DNA of 64,000 nt from Chryseobacterium sp. ISL-6 (GTDB lineage: Bacteria; Bacteroidota; Bacteroidia; Flavobacteriales; Weeksellaceae), in NCBI RefSeq assembly GCF_018613715.1, contig NZ_JAGGPT010000001.1, forward strand, positions 981,919 through 1,045,918, written 5' to 3'. The notes below the pieces were generated by a model that saw only the letters and a program-made list of their open reading frames with translations, did no database searches and had not been told where the DNA came from. Made by a program: the position numbers and the translations under genes. This document shows positions 55,109 through 63,712 of this stretch, one piece after another (the first letter of the stretch is position 1; each line of letters opens with the position of its first letter).

Positions 55109-55781
55109 TCAAGGCTAAAGCAACCCCAGTCTCGGCACCTTGTGCAGGTGTCAATGGCGCTTCATCTGAACCGATAGAAGTTTGTACCCATCCCGGACTT
55201 GCAGCGTTTACTTTAATATTGGTTTCCTTAAGTGCATTTGCAAGGAAAACGGTAAATTGGTTCAATGCCGTTTTAGAAGCACTGTACGCATAAGGTTTTA
55301 ATTGATAAAGCCAATGATTTTCATCGAGATGAGCTCCAAATGAACCAGATACACTGCTGATATTTACGATACGACCCGCGTCACTTTTTTTAATTAGCGG
55401 CAACAATGCCTGGGTAAGTTCGACTGTTCCGAAGTAATTGATATCAAAAGTGTCACGAAGTGTTTTCATAGGTACAGATTCCACATTATTGCCGAACCAC
55501 GCACTGTCAAGAAATACTGCGGCATTATTGATGAGAATATCCAACTTTCCATATTCACGTTCAATGTAGGTTTTTGCATTTTCAATGTCCTGCGAATTAC
55601 TGATGTCCAGCTTTATAAATTCTACATCCAGAGATTCACCTCGAAGGACTTCTTCAGCATTTTTTCCTTCGGTTTCATTTCTTGCACCTATTAGAACTTT
55701 AATATTTTGCTTAGCAAGTTGTCTTACTGTTTCAAAACCAATTCCCTTGTTACCACCTGTAACTAATGCTATTTTTGTCAT
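55050..55781 (-). CDS. SDR of the carbonyl-reductase type
   Basis: 243 residues. TGGNKGIGFETVRQL cofactor loop, LINNAAVFLD, catalytic serine in IVNISSVSGSFG, and YAYSASKTALNQF with Tyr/Lys. The C-terminal FSQAGESLPW is the carbonyl-reductase-like end, which supports the stop at 55050. It likely reduces quinones or aldehydes with NADPH. The AraC regulator gene ends 120 nt upstream on the same strand and may control it. Confidence 0.88.
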   Translation of the reverse strand: MTKIALVTGGNKGIGFETVRQLAKQNIKVLIGARNETEGKNAEEVLRGESLDVEFIKLDISNSQDIENAKTYIEREYGKLDILINNAAVFLDSAWFGNNVESVPMKTLRDTFDINYFGTVELTQALLPLIKKSDAGRIVNISSVSGSFGAHLDENHWLYQLKPYAYSASKTALNQFTVFLANALKETNIKVNAASPGWVQTSIGSDEAPLTPAQGAETGVALALIDEKGTTGTFSQAGESLPW

Positions 55782-55900
55782 TTTTAATTATTTTAAAATT
55801 ATAAGACAAAGGTCGCACTAATGAAGAACTGGTATATAGCGGAATTAAAACCAATCCTTACCAAAATCAAACTTCCAGGTTAAAAAGTGTATTTAATATA

Positions 55901-56815
55901 CTAATCTCTTTTTAGTTTTCGATAATCTGTAGGAGCTATCTTCGTATGCTTTTTGAAAAATGTATTAAAGTGGGAAGGTTCTTCAAAGCCTAATGAATTT
56001 GCAATCTCTGCAATATTCCAATTGGTCAGTTTTAGTAGAATTTTTGCTTCCTGTTCGATTCTTGCGTTGATGATATCACTAACGGTTCTTCCTTTTGAAA
56101 GCTTCACTTGTCGGTTTAAATAATTGGGATGTAGCGATAAATGTTCTGCAAATTCGCCGGCAGTTTTTAATTTAACAACATCTTGTGAATTGTCTATGGG
56201 AAACTGTGATTCCAATAATCTTATAAATGAGCAAGCTATCTCTTCAGTAGTATTGTTTTTCTTGATATAGGACGCTACAGGATCAAGCTTTTGGGCATTG
56301 AAAATAAGTTCGAGAAGGTAGTTGCGTTGTAGACTTTCTTTATAATTACCGTTGTCGAGCTTTTCATCGAAAATTTTAGCATAAATATTTGTAAAATTTT
56401 CAGCTTGATTATCGGTCAGTGAGTAAATATTTTGTCTGCCTGGTTTGTATATTGGAAATTCTAACAAACGGTGACCACTATTAGTTTTAGTTATAAAATC
56501 TTCTTTAAAAATACAGCTTATACCTTTATAAACTCCACTTAATGTATGAATACCAAACGGAATTTTGGAAGTTGTAAATAGTAATGTATTGCCAGTTATC
56601 TCAATAGTTTTATCTTCAAATTCAATGCTATATTTTCCTTGTAATAAGGTGGCTGTGTAGAAGGTTTTTCGGGAATAATTGAAGGAAAAAAAATGATTGT
56701 TATCTACTTTACTTAAATCGAGAATTTCAAAATTATCAACAAAATTCATCGCGTTTTCTGATGTGTGATTCCCCGTATTTTTAATTGCTATAGTTTTGTC
56801 CGATTTAAGTTCCAT
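55901..56815 (-). CDS. AraC-family transcriptional regulator
   Basis: 304 residues. The N-terminal cupin-like sensor (about 20-140) contains IEFEDKTIEITGNTLLF and SKIPFGIHTLSG. The C-terminal double helix-turn-helix (about 215-300) has AGEFAEHLSLHPNYLNRQVK and IAEIANSLGFEEPSHFNTFF followed by KKHTKIAPTDYRK. Its neighbours on both sides are oxidoreductase genes on the same strand. A fragment of a paralogue lies 172 nt upstream (56987..57112). Confidence 0.9.
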   Translation of the reverse strand: MELKSDKTIAIKNTGNHTSENAMNFVDNFEILDLSKVDNNHFFSFNYSRKTFYTATLLQGKYSIEFEDKTIEITGNTLLFTTSKIPFGIHTLSGVYKGISCIFKEDFITKTNSGHRLLEFPIYKPGRQNIYSLTDNQAENFTNIYAKIFDEKLDNGNYKESLQRNYLLELIFNAQKLDPVASYIKKNNTTEEIACSFIRLLESQFPIDNSQDVVKLKTAGEFAEHLSLHPNYLNRQVKLSKGRTVSDIINARIEQEAKILLKLTNWNIAEIANSLGFEEPSHFNTFFKKHTKIAPTDYRKLKRD

Positions 56816-56986
56816 AATCTAATTTGTTAGTGCTAATTTAACTTAAAAAAACAATTTCTGAGACTTCAAAAGTGTGAAAATGCATTGCAGATGTTCAATT
56901 CAGAAAGTTTGATTTCCCCAACGAACTAGGATTTTTTTGACAGTTATTGTGAAGCATTGCTCCAATGTGGAAGAAAGAATGTCTTT

Positions 56987-57112
56987 TTATACGTAAATCC
57001 AGTAAGCATCGCTGTCATCAATAGCATATATGCCAAAGGGTATTTTGTTGGTAGTGAAAAGTAAAGAATTCCCAGAAATCTCAATATTTATATCCTCAAA
57101 GACGCCGAGACA
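56987..57112 (-). pseudogene. Fragment of a second AraC-family regulator (sensor domain)
   Basis: The 41-codon open stretch contains FEDINIEISGNSLLFTTNK then IPFGIYA. This aligns with FEDKTIEITGNTLLFTTSK then IPFGIHT of the intact AraC protein next door, with about three quarters of residues identical over 25 positions. It has no start codon, no DNA-binding domain, and stops in frame. It is the remnant of a duplicated regulator, or of recombination between two such genes. The rest of the 56816-57139 gap holds no recognisable coding remnant. Confidence 0.7.
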
Positions 57113-57139
57113 ATATTGTCAACTTATCTGTTCGCTTTG

Positions 57140-58141
57140 TTACTTTATTTTTACTACAACCTTTCCCTTTGCTCTTCCACTTGCCACGTGATTTAGAGCC
57201 TCATTCGTTTGTGAAAATGGATAAACCTTCTCTACTACAATTTTAATTGTTCCATCTTCAATGAGTTTAGTAATTTGTCCAAGTTGTTTTCCACTTGATT
57301 TCATGAACAAGAACTCGTAATCAATACCTTGCCTTTTCGCTTTTTTCCTAACACCGAAACTTAGAAGTGATAATACTGAACGAACGATCCATGAAGCGCC
57401 AATTTCTTGTGCAAATGCTGGTGTAGGAGGACCTGAAATAGAAATTATCTTACCTCCTGTTTTTACCACATTTAAGGATTTCTTCAAGGTTTTGGTATCC
57501 TGACTATTTAATACCAAATCGTAGTCCTTCAAAATTGTTTCAAAATCCTGCGTTTTGTAATCAATTAAAACATCAGCACCTAATTCTTCAAGCATTGGAA
57601 AACTTGCTTTTCCAGCTGTAGTGGCAACAGTAGCGCCTAAATATTTAGCTAACTGAATAGCAATAATACCAACTCCTCCTGACCCTGCCTGTATAAAAAC
57701 TTTTTGTCCTTTTTTTAATTTCCCTATTTCTACCAAAGCTTGCCAAGCTGTTAAAGCAACGAGGGGAACACCTGCCGCCTTTTCCATAGAAAGGTTTCGG
57801 GGCTTCAATGCCAGATCTGTTTCTTCAACAGCTAAGTATTCAGCAAAGGTACCAATGTAATAATCAGAAGGACGGGCGTAAACTTCGTCTCCAATCTTGA
57901 ACTTTGTTACCCTCGAACCTGTTTCAATGACAATACCGGCCAGGTCATGACCGAGAATGAATGGTGGTTTATAGGGTAAAATCATTTTGAATTCACCGGA
58001 CAGAATTTTAGAATCCAGCTGATTTAGGCCTGCCGCATAGATTTCAACCATGACCTCATTTTCACGGGGTGTAGGTTTACTAACTTCACGGAATGTTAGC
58101 TCCTCTTTCTTTCCATAATTTTGAACTACAAATGCTTTCAT
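57140..58141 (-). CDS. NADPH:quinone-oxidoreductase-like MDR protein
   Basis: Medium-chain dehydrogenase/reductase of 333 residues from the start at 58141 (MKAFVVQNYGKKEELTF). The frame is open 36 codons further up, but that extension overlaps the SDR gene and lacks family similarity. GHDLAGIVIETGSRVTKFKIGDEV and the cofactor site IQAGSGGVGIIAIQLAKYLG are present. The catalytic and structural zinc cysteines are absent. It reduces quinones or enones with NADPH. It lies 13 nt after the SDR, so the two form an operon. Confidence 0.88.
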   Translation of the reverse strand: MKAFVVQNYGKKEELTFREVSKPTPRENEVMVEIYAAGLNQLDSKILSGEFKMILPYKPPFILGHDLAGIVIETGSRVTKFKIGDEVYARPSDYYIGTFAEYLAVEETDLALKPRNLSMEKAAGVPLVALTAWQALVEIGKLKKGQKVFIQAGSGGVGIIAIQLAKYLGATVATTAGKASFPMLEELGADVLIDYKTQDFETILKDYDLVLNSQDTKTLKKSLNVVKTGGKIISISGPPTPAFAQEIGASWIVRSVLSLLSFGVRKKAKRQGIDYEFLFMKSSGKQLGQITKLIEDGTIKIVVEKVYPFSQTNEALNHVASGRAKGKVVVKIK

Positions 58142-58154
58142 AAAAATTTTATTT

Positions 58155-58919
58155 TTATTGGATAGATTGATAATGTTTTTTCTTATTAACCAATTGATAG
58201 GCTTTATCCGGCGCAATTCGATTAAGGAAAAATAATGATTTGGCATCACCTACACGAATTGTGATTGTATCTTTTTCGAGACCTTTAATAAGTTCCTTAA
58301 CAAACAGACTGATGGACATCTTTTTATCTTTTCTTTCTGCAACCATATCGGTATCTACCAGTGGTGGAAGTAATTCGAAGACCTTCACAGAGCTATTTAT
58401 AAATTCTAAATGTGATCTCAGAGACTTGGTGTAAAAGGATAACGCCGTTTTTGAAGCTGAATAGGTAGCTTCCAAAACAGAAGGAACAATACTAAGAATT
58501 GAAGTGGTATTGATAATAGCAGCTTCATTTCGGGATTTTAGCATGTCCATAAAAAGATTATTTAAACGTATGACTCCAAAATAATTGACTTCCATTTCAT
58601 AAATCGCTCCTTGTAAATGTTTGTCGCTCGAAATGCCCAAATTCAGTGGAGCTACCCCCACACCTGCATTATTATATAAAATGTCGATGCCACCTAGATC
58701 CTTTATTTTTTCAAATAACGCAATTGCGTTCTGTGGGTTTGCAGCATCCGACTGAATGATTGTTAACTCTGGATACTCTTTTTTTGCTTCCTCTAGCTTG
58801 AGTAAATTCCGTCCGGTAATAATCACCTTATTTCCGAGAGTCATAAACTTCTTTGCTGCTTCCAAACCAATTCCAGAAGCACCTCCCGTAATCAGTATTG
58901 TCTTATTTCTTAAATTCAT
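58155..58919 (-). CDS. SDR, DltE-like
   Basis: 254 residues. TGGASGIGLEAAKKF, ILYNNAGVG, catalytic serine in IINTTSILSIVPS, and YSASKTALSFYTKSLR. The C-terminal region VFELLPPLVDTDMVAERKDKKMS followed by ELIKGLEKDTITIRVGDAK matches the group annotated DltE-like. Closely related to the next SDR (58993..59721), suggesting duplication. Substrate unknown. Upstream neighbour in the TetR-controlled group. Confidence 0.87.
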   Translation of the reverse strand: MNLRNKTILITGGASGIGLEAAKKFMTLGNKVIITGRNLLKLEEAKKEYPELTIIQSDAANPQNAIALFEKIKDLGGIDILYNNAGVGVAPLNLGISSDKHLQGAIYEMEVNYFGVIRLNNLFMDMLKSRNEAAIINTTSILSIVPSVLEATYSASKTALSFYTKSLRSHLEFINSSVKVFELLPPLVDTDMVAERKDKKMSISLFVKELIKGLEKDTITIRVGDAKSLFFLNRIAPDKAYQLVNKKKHYQSIQ

Positions 58920-58992
58920 AATCTTAAAATTTAAAAATGAAATATACCATCATCTCTATTCTAAAAATTGAAAATGATTGGTATTGTTAAAT

Positions 58993-59721
58993 TTACGCAT
59001 GCATTAATTTAGACATTGCCTCACTGATTGCGTTTGCATAGGTCTTTGCATCTCCTACTGGAATATCAAATAAGTTATTTTCTAATCCAATGAACAGTTC
59101 ATCTGCCACTTCACTTGGCTGAATTCCTGCCGTCCCACCAATTTCAGCAGAAAATTCTGTATTAACCAAGGGAGGATAAACTTCATAGATCTGGAGATTT
59201 TTCTGTTCTTCATAAGTTTGTCTTAAAGCCGTTGTATAACTATGTAATGCTGCTTTAGTTGCTCCATAAGTTGGTAAGAATTTGTGACTTCCATATACTG
59301 CTATAGATGATACATTCACCACAGCAGATTCTTCTTTTTCCAATAAGTATGGAATCATTAATTCTGTGAAGTGGATGATTGCAAAATAGTTTGTGTTCAT
59401 TTCAATCAATGCTCTTTCATGTGCATTGGTTGTTTCACTCAGTAGATATCCAAAAGCTGTTCCTGCATTGTTGATGATAATATTAACATCCACATGATTC
59501 GCTTTCAAGTCTTCTGCAATACGAATCCTATCGTCTTCAATTGATAAATCACCCTGAATTGCTACTGCATCTTTTAGTTCTGCTAAAGCTTTATGAAGAC
59601 GTTCTTCATTACGTCCGTTGATGATAATTTTATTTCCGACAGCATTTAATTTTTTAGCGATAGCCAACCCTATTCCGGCACTTCCGCCACTAATGAATAT
59701 TGTATTTCCTGTTGTTTTCAT
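58993..59721 (-). CDS. SDR, DltE-like (second copy)
   Basis: 242 residues with SGGSAGIGLAIAKKL, IIINNAGTAFG, VVNVSSIAVYGS, and YGATKAALHSYTTALR. The end EVADELFIGLENNLFDIPVGDAKTY parallels that of the preceding SDR. It begins 77 nt after a TetR operator (59801..59824), so it is probably the first gene of the SDR-SDR-MDR unit repressed by TetR. Confidence 0.88.
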   Translation of the reverse strand: MKTTGNTIFISGGSAGIGLAIAKKLNAVGNKIIINGRNEERLHKALAELKDAVAIQGDLSIEDDRIRIAEDLKANHVDVNIIINNAGTAFGYLLSETTNAHERALIEMNTNYFAIIHFTELMIPYLLEKEESAVVNVSSIAVYGSHKFLPTYGATKAALHSYTTALRQTYEEQKNLQIYEVYPPLVNTEFSAEIGGTAGIQPSEVADELFIGLENNLFDIPVGDAKTYANAISEAMSKLMHA

Positions 59722-59800
59722 TTGATTGAATCTATTTAATATTTAATGATACTTTATTTATGTAATCAGTTATTTTTTGAATTGATTTCTAAAATTCCCC

Positions 59801-59824
59801 AAAATATACTTTTTAGTATATTTT
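59801..59824 (-). promoter_or_regulatory. TetR operator, copy 1 (before the SDR unit)
   Basis: A perfect 24-bp palindrome with core ATATACT-N4-AGTATAT and AAA/TTT flanks. It is identical to copy 3 upstream of tetR. It lies just after the tetR stop and upstream of the SDR start at 59721. Confidence 0.8.
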
Positions 59825-59837
59825 GAATCAAAAAAAA

Positions 59838-60428
59838 TTACAGCTTATATTGCTTTAATTCTTTCTTAAGGTCTATTATAAGTTCGATCATTAATTTTTG
59901 CGAATCCATAGTTCTACTTAAAACAATACCACCTTCCACGGCCGATAATATTTTAAACGCAAAAATGTCCGCATTGAGCTCATCTGAAAATTCACCATTA
60001 ACAATACCTTCTTTTAAAATATTTGAAATACCTTGCAGGCCGGTTTCCAAAACTTTTGCCACTTTTTTTTTAATGGAAGGAAAATGATCATCTGCTTCAA
60101 CGGCAGTATTAAAGATAGGACAACCACCAGCAATATAGGTATCAATAGGATTCTTATGAAAATCGAGATACAAAAAAATCTTTTCTTCTGCTGTTTTACC
60201 TTGGGAAACAATACCAGCCAGCTTTTGTGACATTTTTTTTAGTGAAAAGTCCACAACCTGTTCGGATAGATCATCTTTTCCATTAAAATGCCCGTAAATA
60301 CAACCTTTTGTTAATTTCGTCGCTTCCAAAACATCATCTATGCTCACACCAGAAATGCCTTTCTCATTGTAAAGGGGGCTTGCTGTTTCTAAGATAAATA
60401 ACTTCGTTTTTTCTGCTTTTGTTAGCAT
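59838..60428 (-). CDS. TetR-family repressor
   Basis: 196 residues. N-terminal helix-turn-helix: LFILETASPLYNEKGISG, then VSIDDVLEATKLTKGCIYGHF, then NGKDDLSEQVVDFSLKK. The C-terminal ligand domain resembles TetR_C_16-like repressors of quinone or aldehyde reductases (AGGCPIFNTAVEADDHFP). Operators of identical sequence lie upstream of its own start and upstream of the SDR unit, so it should repress both. Confidence 0.9.
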   Translation of the reverse strand: MLTKAEKTKLFILETASPLYNEKGISGVSIDDVLEATKLTKGCIYGHFNGKDDLSEQVVDFSLKKMSQKLAGIVSQGKTAEEKIFLYLDFHKNPIDTYIAGGCPIFNTAVEADDHFPSIKKKVAKVLETGLQGISNILKEGIVNGEFSDELNADIFAFKILSAVEGGIVLSRTMDSQKLMIELIIDLKKELKQYKL

Positions 60429-60447
60429 CGGTTTTAATTTTACTTTA

Positions 60448-60505
60448 CAAATATACTAAAAAGTATATTTTAGAAACAAACAAAATATACTTTTTAGTAT
60501 ATTTT
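60448..60505 (-). promoter_or_regulatory. tetR promoter with two operator copies
   Basis: The -7 box TATATTTG (60455 to 60448) overlaps operator copy 2, core 60451..60468, centre AAAA. Copy 3 (60482..60505) has centre TTTT and is identical to copy 1. The centres are about 34 bp apart, near three helical turns, so two dimers can bind the same face. Confidence 0.8.
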
Positions 60506-60870
60506 AATAAATTACAAAACTGATTTCTAATTTTACCAATATATAGCTAGATAATTTAATTGCATTAAACCATCATTAAACACATTCAATTAAGATTAAG
60601 ATTATATATTAAACAACTTGCTCAATGAATAATTTACTGGAGATACATGCCTAAAACCTTTGGTAGCAAAGGATAAAAACAATAATATTTCAGCAGGAAG
60701 CGTAAGCTTTACTCCCTGGTGCGAGAACAAATTGGCATACACACCCTAAAGGTCAGGTTCCCTTAGTAGGATGATAGAATACTTCATCCCCCTGTACCAA
60801 TGCTAAAGCTAGAATCAGGAAATGGGTAAAAGAAAAAAATAGAATATCATTATACCCTAACTAAATCAGC
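60506..60870. other. Gap of about 365 bp without a recognisable gene
   Basis: No intact ORF of convincing composition. A 48-codon minus-strand stretch without a start (about 60615 to 60760; contains GVKLTLPAEILLFLSFATKG) reads like protein and may be a gene remnant. Nothing else recognised. Confidence 0.4.
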
Positions 60871-61308
60871 TTATTTATATATCGTGAATTTATTATGTGT
60901 CAGGTTAAATCCAAGATTTTCATAGATATTGATATTCTCAATCCTTTTTTTGTTTGTTGCAACTTCAATACTTTTTAGTTTATTCTCTTCGGCTAAATCC
61001 ATAATTCTGCGAATTAATTGTCTTCCTATCCCTTTGCCTCTGAAATGTTCTGTAATATAAAACTCTTGGATTTCTCCAACAAGCCCGCAATGATGTAAAA
61101 GATTTTGAGTATGCAAGGTTATAAATCCAATTTTTTCATTTTTAATTTCAGCGATTAAGTAACTGTAACTAGGGTTGTCGATATTTTCGCAGAATATTTT
61201 CTGTAAGGCTTCTCGATCTAAAATTTCATTTTCAAGATCACATAATGAATGATAAACAAATTCAAAATCATCCCTTTCAATTCTTCTAATATTCATATTT
61301 GATTCCAT
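60871..61308 (-). CDS. GNAT-family N-acetyltransferase
   Basis: 145 residues. Acetyl-CoA binding motif A is EFYITEHFRGKGIGRQLIRRI, with RGKGIG as the R/Q-x-x-G-x-G/A signature. The substrate cannot be told. ATGs at 61308 (MESNMNIRR) and 61296 (MNIRR) are both plausible. It stands alone between two gene-poor gaps. Confidence 0.86.
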   Translation of the reverse strand: MESNMNIRRIERDDFEFVYHSLCDLENEILDREALQKIFCENIDNPSYSYLIAEIKNEKIGFITLHTQNLLHHCGLVGEIQEFYITEHFRGKGIGRQLIRRIMDLAEENKLKSIEVATNKKRIENINIYENLGFNLTHNKFTIYK

Positions 61309-61437
61309 AAAAATTTTAAATAAATATAATAATTCTATTCATCTGATGTTGTCTTTTTCAATAATCGAAAAACACTAATCATGGCAATAATTGAAATATA
61401 CGAAGAAGTGAAGTTTTAAAAATGTTCGCAGAAAAAT

Positions 61438-61459
61438 GGTTCGAATCTCTCCCTCTGCT
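61438..61459 (+). other. Possible 3' tRNA fragment (attachment-site scar)
   Basis: GGTTCGAATC followed by TCTCCCTCTGCT has the order T-loop, T-stem 3' strand, acceptor 3' strand of a tRNA. The matching upstream half is absent: GAGAG is not found before the T-loop, and there is no GCAGAGG within tRNA range. The most likely reading is the short tRNA end left by an integrative element, but chance similarity is possible. Confidence 0.35.
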
Positions 61460-61479
61460 GAATCACTAGGAATATTATA

Positions 61480-61629
61480 ATGTCAGATCTTTCTTGTAAT
61501 TGGATTGAAAAAGATTTTTTAATGTACAATGAAGAAAAACCCAATAGGTTAAATACAAATTCCTTTCTGAAAAAGAAATTAAAATTATTGGTCTTAGCTC
61601 CTATTTCACCTTATCGTTATCCTTTCTAA
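61480..61629 (+). CDS. Small ORF of 49 residues, uncertain
   Basis: ATG to TAA, beginning MSDLSCNWIEKDFLMYN and ending in a hydrophobic run LKLLVLAPISPY. It lies in the gap between GNAT and the response regulator, opposite in strand to both. May be a remnant. Confidence 0.2.
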   Translation: MSDLSCNWIEKDFLMYNEEKPNRLNTNSFLKKKLKLLVLAPISPYRYPF

Positions 61630-61667
61630 AGGCTATTTTATTTTGTTTTTTCTGAATCTCACTTGTA

Positions 61668-62390
61668 TTACCTATTCACGATCTTTTTTGTAACAAATTC
61701 ACTGAAAAAGAAATCCTTATAAATACTTCCGATAGGGATTTCGTTTGTACCTATATACACCGTGTTATTATCTACAGAATCGATATACTTAACATTGATA
61801 ATATAGGACTTGCTTACTCTCACAAACATATTTTTGGGTAATTGGTCATAAATCGTTTTGATATTTATTGCCGTAATTAGTTTCTGATTATCGGTGTGCA
61901 TCACTACATAATCTTTTAAACCTTGAATAAAAAGTATATTATCAAAATAGACTTTAAAAATTCTTCGCTCTGCTTTCACAAAGAAAAAAGTGTCTGCAAC
62001 CTGTTCAATATTATTGTCAGCATAATCCGCTTTGAATAATTTGGAGTAAGTGCGGACTTTTTCAACAGCTTTTTGAAAACGCTCTAATTTTACGGGTTTT
62101 ATCAGATAATCAATCGCATATACTTCATAACTTTCGGTAGCAAATTCAGAATATGCGGTTGTAAAAATTACAAATGTTTCTTTCGGAATGGTTCGGGAAA
62201 ACTCAATCCCACTAATTCCTGGCATCTGAATATCAAGAAAGATTAATTCAACGGTATTGCGTTCTATAAAATTTGTGACAGCTTCAGGGCTGTTGAATGA
62301 GCCTATTAAATCTAAATCATCATTTTGGTTAATCAACATCTCTATGGCTTCTCTTGCTAAAGGCTCATCATCTAAAATAATACAATTCAT
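61668..62390 (-). CDS. LytTR-family response regulator
   Basis: 240 residues. The receiver domain has acidic pair DDEP, phosphoacceptor Asp53 in LIFLDIQMPG, threonine in FTTAY and lysine in YLIKPVK. The C-terminal LytTR DNA-binding domain (about 135-240) carries FFFVKAERRIFKVYFDNILFIQGLKDYVVMHT and FVRVSKSYIINVKYI. It pairs with the kinase 89 nt upstream. Confidence 0.94.
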   Translation of the reverse strand: MNCIILDDEPLAREAIEMLINQNDDLDLIGSFNSPEAVTNFIERNTVELIFLDIQMPGISGIEFSRTIPKETFVIFTTAYSEFATESYEVYAIDYLIKPVKLERFQKAVEKVRTYSKLFKADYADNNIEQVADTFFFVKAERRIFKVYFDNILFIQGLKDYVVMHTDNQKLITAINIKTIYDQLPKNMFVRVSKSYIINVKYIDSVDNNTVYIGTNEIPIGSIYKDFFFSEFVTKKIVNR

Positions 62391-62479
62391 AATTTTATAT
62401 ATTTACCATACAACGAAAGACTCGTCTGCAATATTTGAATTTTCTTCTCACCACTGATCCTTATTTATCACCATATAAG

Positions 62480-63487
62480 TTATAGCTGTATGGCCAAGGT
62501 TACACAATACTGTTCTGAATCATCTTCGATATTTAAACTATGTGTTGCCGGAAATAAAAGCTCCAGTCTTCGTTTGACATTTACCAATCCCAATCCACCT
62601 GTATTATTAAAGCATCTAGATATAGGTTTTGAGTTGATGCATTTAAAGAAAAGTTTACCGTTTCTCACATCGAAATATAGGTTTACATAAGAAGGCTTTG
62701 TTGCATCATTGTTGTGCTTGACCGCATTTTCCACAAACGAAATGAACAGCAAAGGAGGAATTTGCAAGCCACGCAAATCTCCTTCTTGTGAAATCAGGAA
62801 ATCAAAACTGTCTCGTCTCACTTTTTCCAAATTTAAAAAATCTTCTAAGAAATGAATATCCGAAGTCAACAACACTTTATCTCTTGTACTGTCATAAAGT
62901 TGGTACCGAAGTAAATCGCTCAGCTTCATTAAAACCTGCGATGCTTTTTCAGGGTCTTTCTTCGTCAGTACATTGGCATTATTCAGCATATTAAACAAAA
63001 AATGCGGATTGATCTGGTTTTTCAGCTGTTCCAATTCTGCATAAGTTTTCGATTGCCCTAAATCGTAGATCAATTGCTTATCCATCATCCCTTTCTGAAA
63101 TAGCTTTATGGAAGAGGAAGCAGCCAGCAGCAGCGCAGTAAGGAAAGAAAAAAGGGGGATGTTCACCCCATGTTCTTTATTAAAAGGATTGAAAAAATAG
63201 CCACAAATAGCTACTATAACCAGTATACCAATGACGGATAAACAATATTCAATATTTCTATTCCTGAACAAAAGCTTTGGTACCAGCACATACATATTTA
63301 TATAGAATAATATAATAAAATATAAAAATATCACGACCGGATTGTCAATTACAGAAGTACTGTTATACAACACGGCACCGATAAAAGCAATGAACAGCAG
63401 ATTCCGGTATATTCTGCGGTCAGGTGAAATCAGGAAATGAAAAAACAGGTTTTCACTAATAAGCTGTCGATGGGTAAAATCATTCAT
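62480..63487 (-). CDS. LytS-type sensor histidine kinase
   Basis: 335 residues. Four membrane segments lie in the first 130 residues. The cytoplasmic part has the His_kinase motif with His162 in QINPHFLFNMLNNAN and an N-box FVENAVKHNNDATK. A G-box with GGLGLVNVKRRLELLFP closes the ATPase. No large extracytoplasmic sensor is present, so it probably responds to membrane state or small ligands. Divergent from a receptor gene (63713) that it may control. Confidence 0.93.
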   Translation of the reverse strand: MNDFTHRQLISENLFFHFLISPDRRIYRNLLFIAFIGAVLYNSTSVIDNPVVIFLYFIILFYINMYVLVPKLLFRNRNIEYCLSVIGILVIVAICGYFFNPFNKEHGVNIPLFSFLTALLLAASSSIKLFQKGMMDKQLIYDLGQSKTYAELEQLKNQINPHFLFNMLNNANVLTKKDPEKASQVLMKLSDLLRYQLYDSTRDKVLLTSDIHFLEDFLNLEKVRRDSFDFLISQEGDLRGLQIPPLLFISFVENAVKHNNDATKPSYVNLYFDVRNGKLFFKCINSKPISRCFNNTGGLGLVNVKRRLELLFPATHSLNIEDDSEQYCVTLAIQL

Positions 63488-63712
63488 TTATAAAATTGTA
63501 TAAAACAAAACTTAACATTTAAGCCTATGGTTTGATCTGCTTCTATACAATAGCAGCAAGTATTATAAAAACGTATGGAACAGGAATTATATTTTGTAGC
63601 GTCCCAACATTGTTTCCTATAAAAGATACTACGTTTTGTATAATTACAAAAAAACAGCTATTCAAAGGGGTAGTTTTGTGCTCAAACTACAATTGTTAAA
63701 TCTATTTTTAAG

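Noticed and set aside
57140..58249. Longer N-terminus for the MDR oxidoreductase (start at 58249)
   Set aside because: The extra 36 residues overlap the SDR stop and do not fit the family; MKAFVVQNYG at 58141 is the normal MDR start.
61438..61459. An intact tRNA gene at this position
   Set aside because: Only the T-loop and acceptor 3' strand are present; no anticodon arm or 5' acceptor strand lies within 100 nt upstream.
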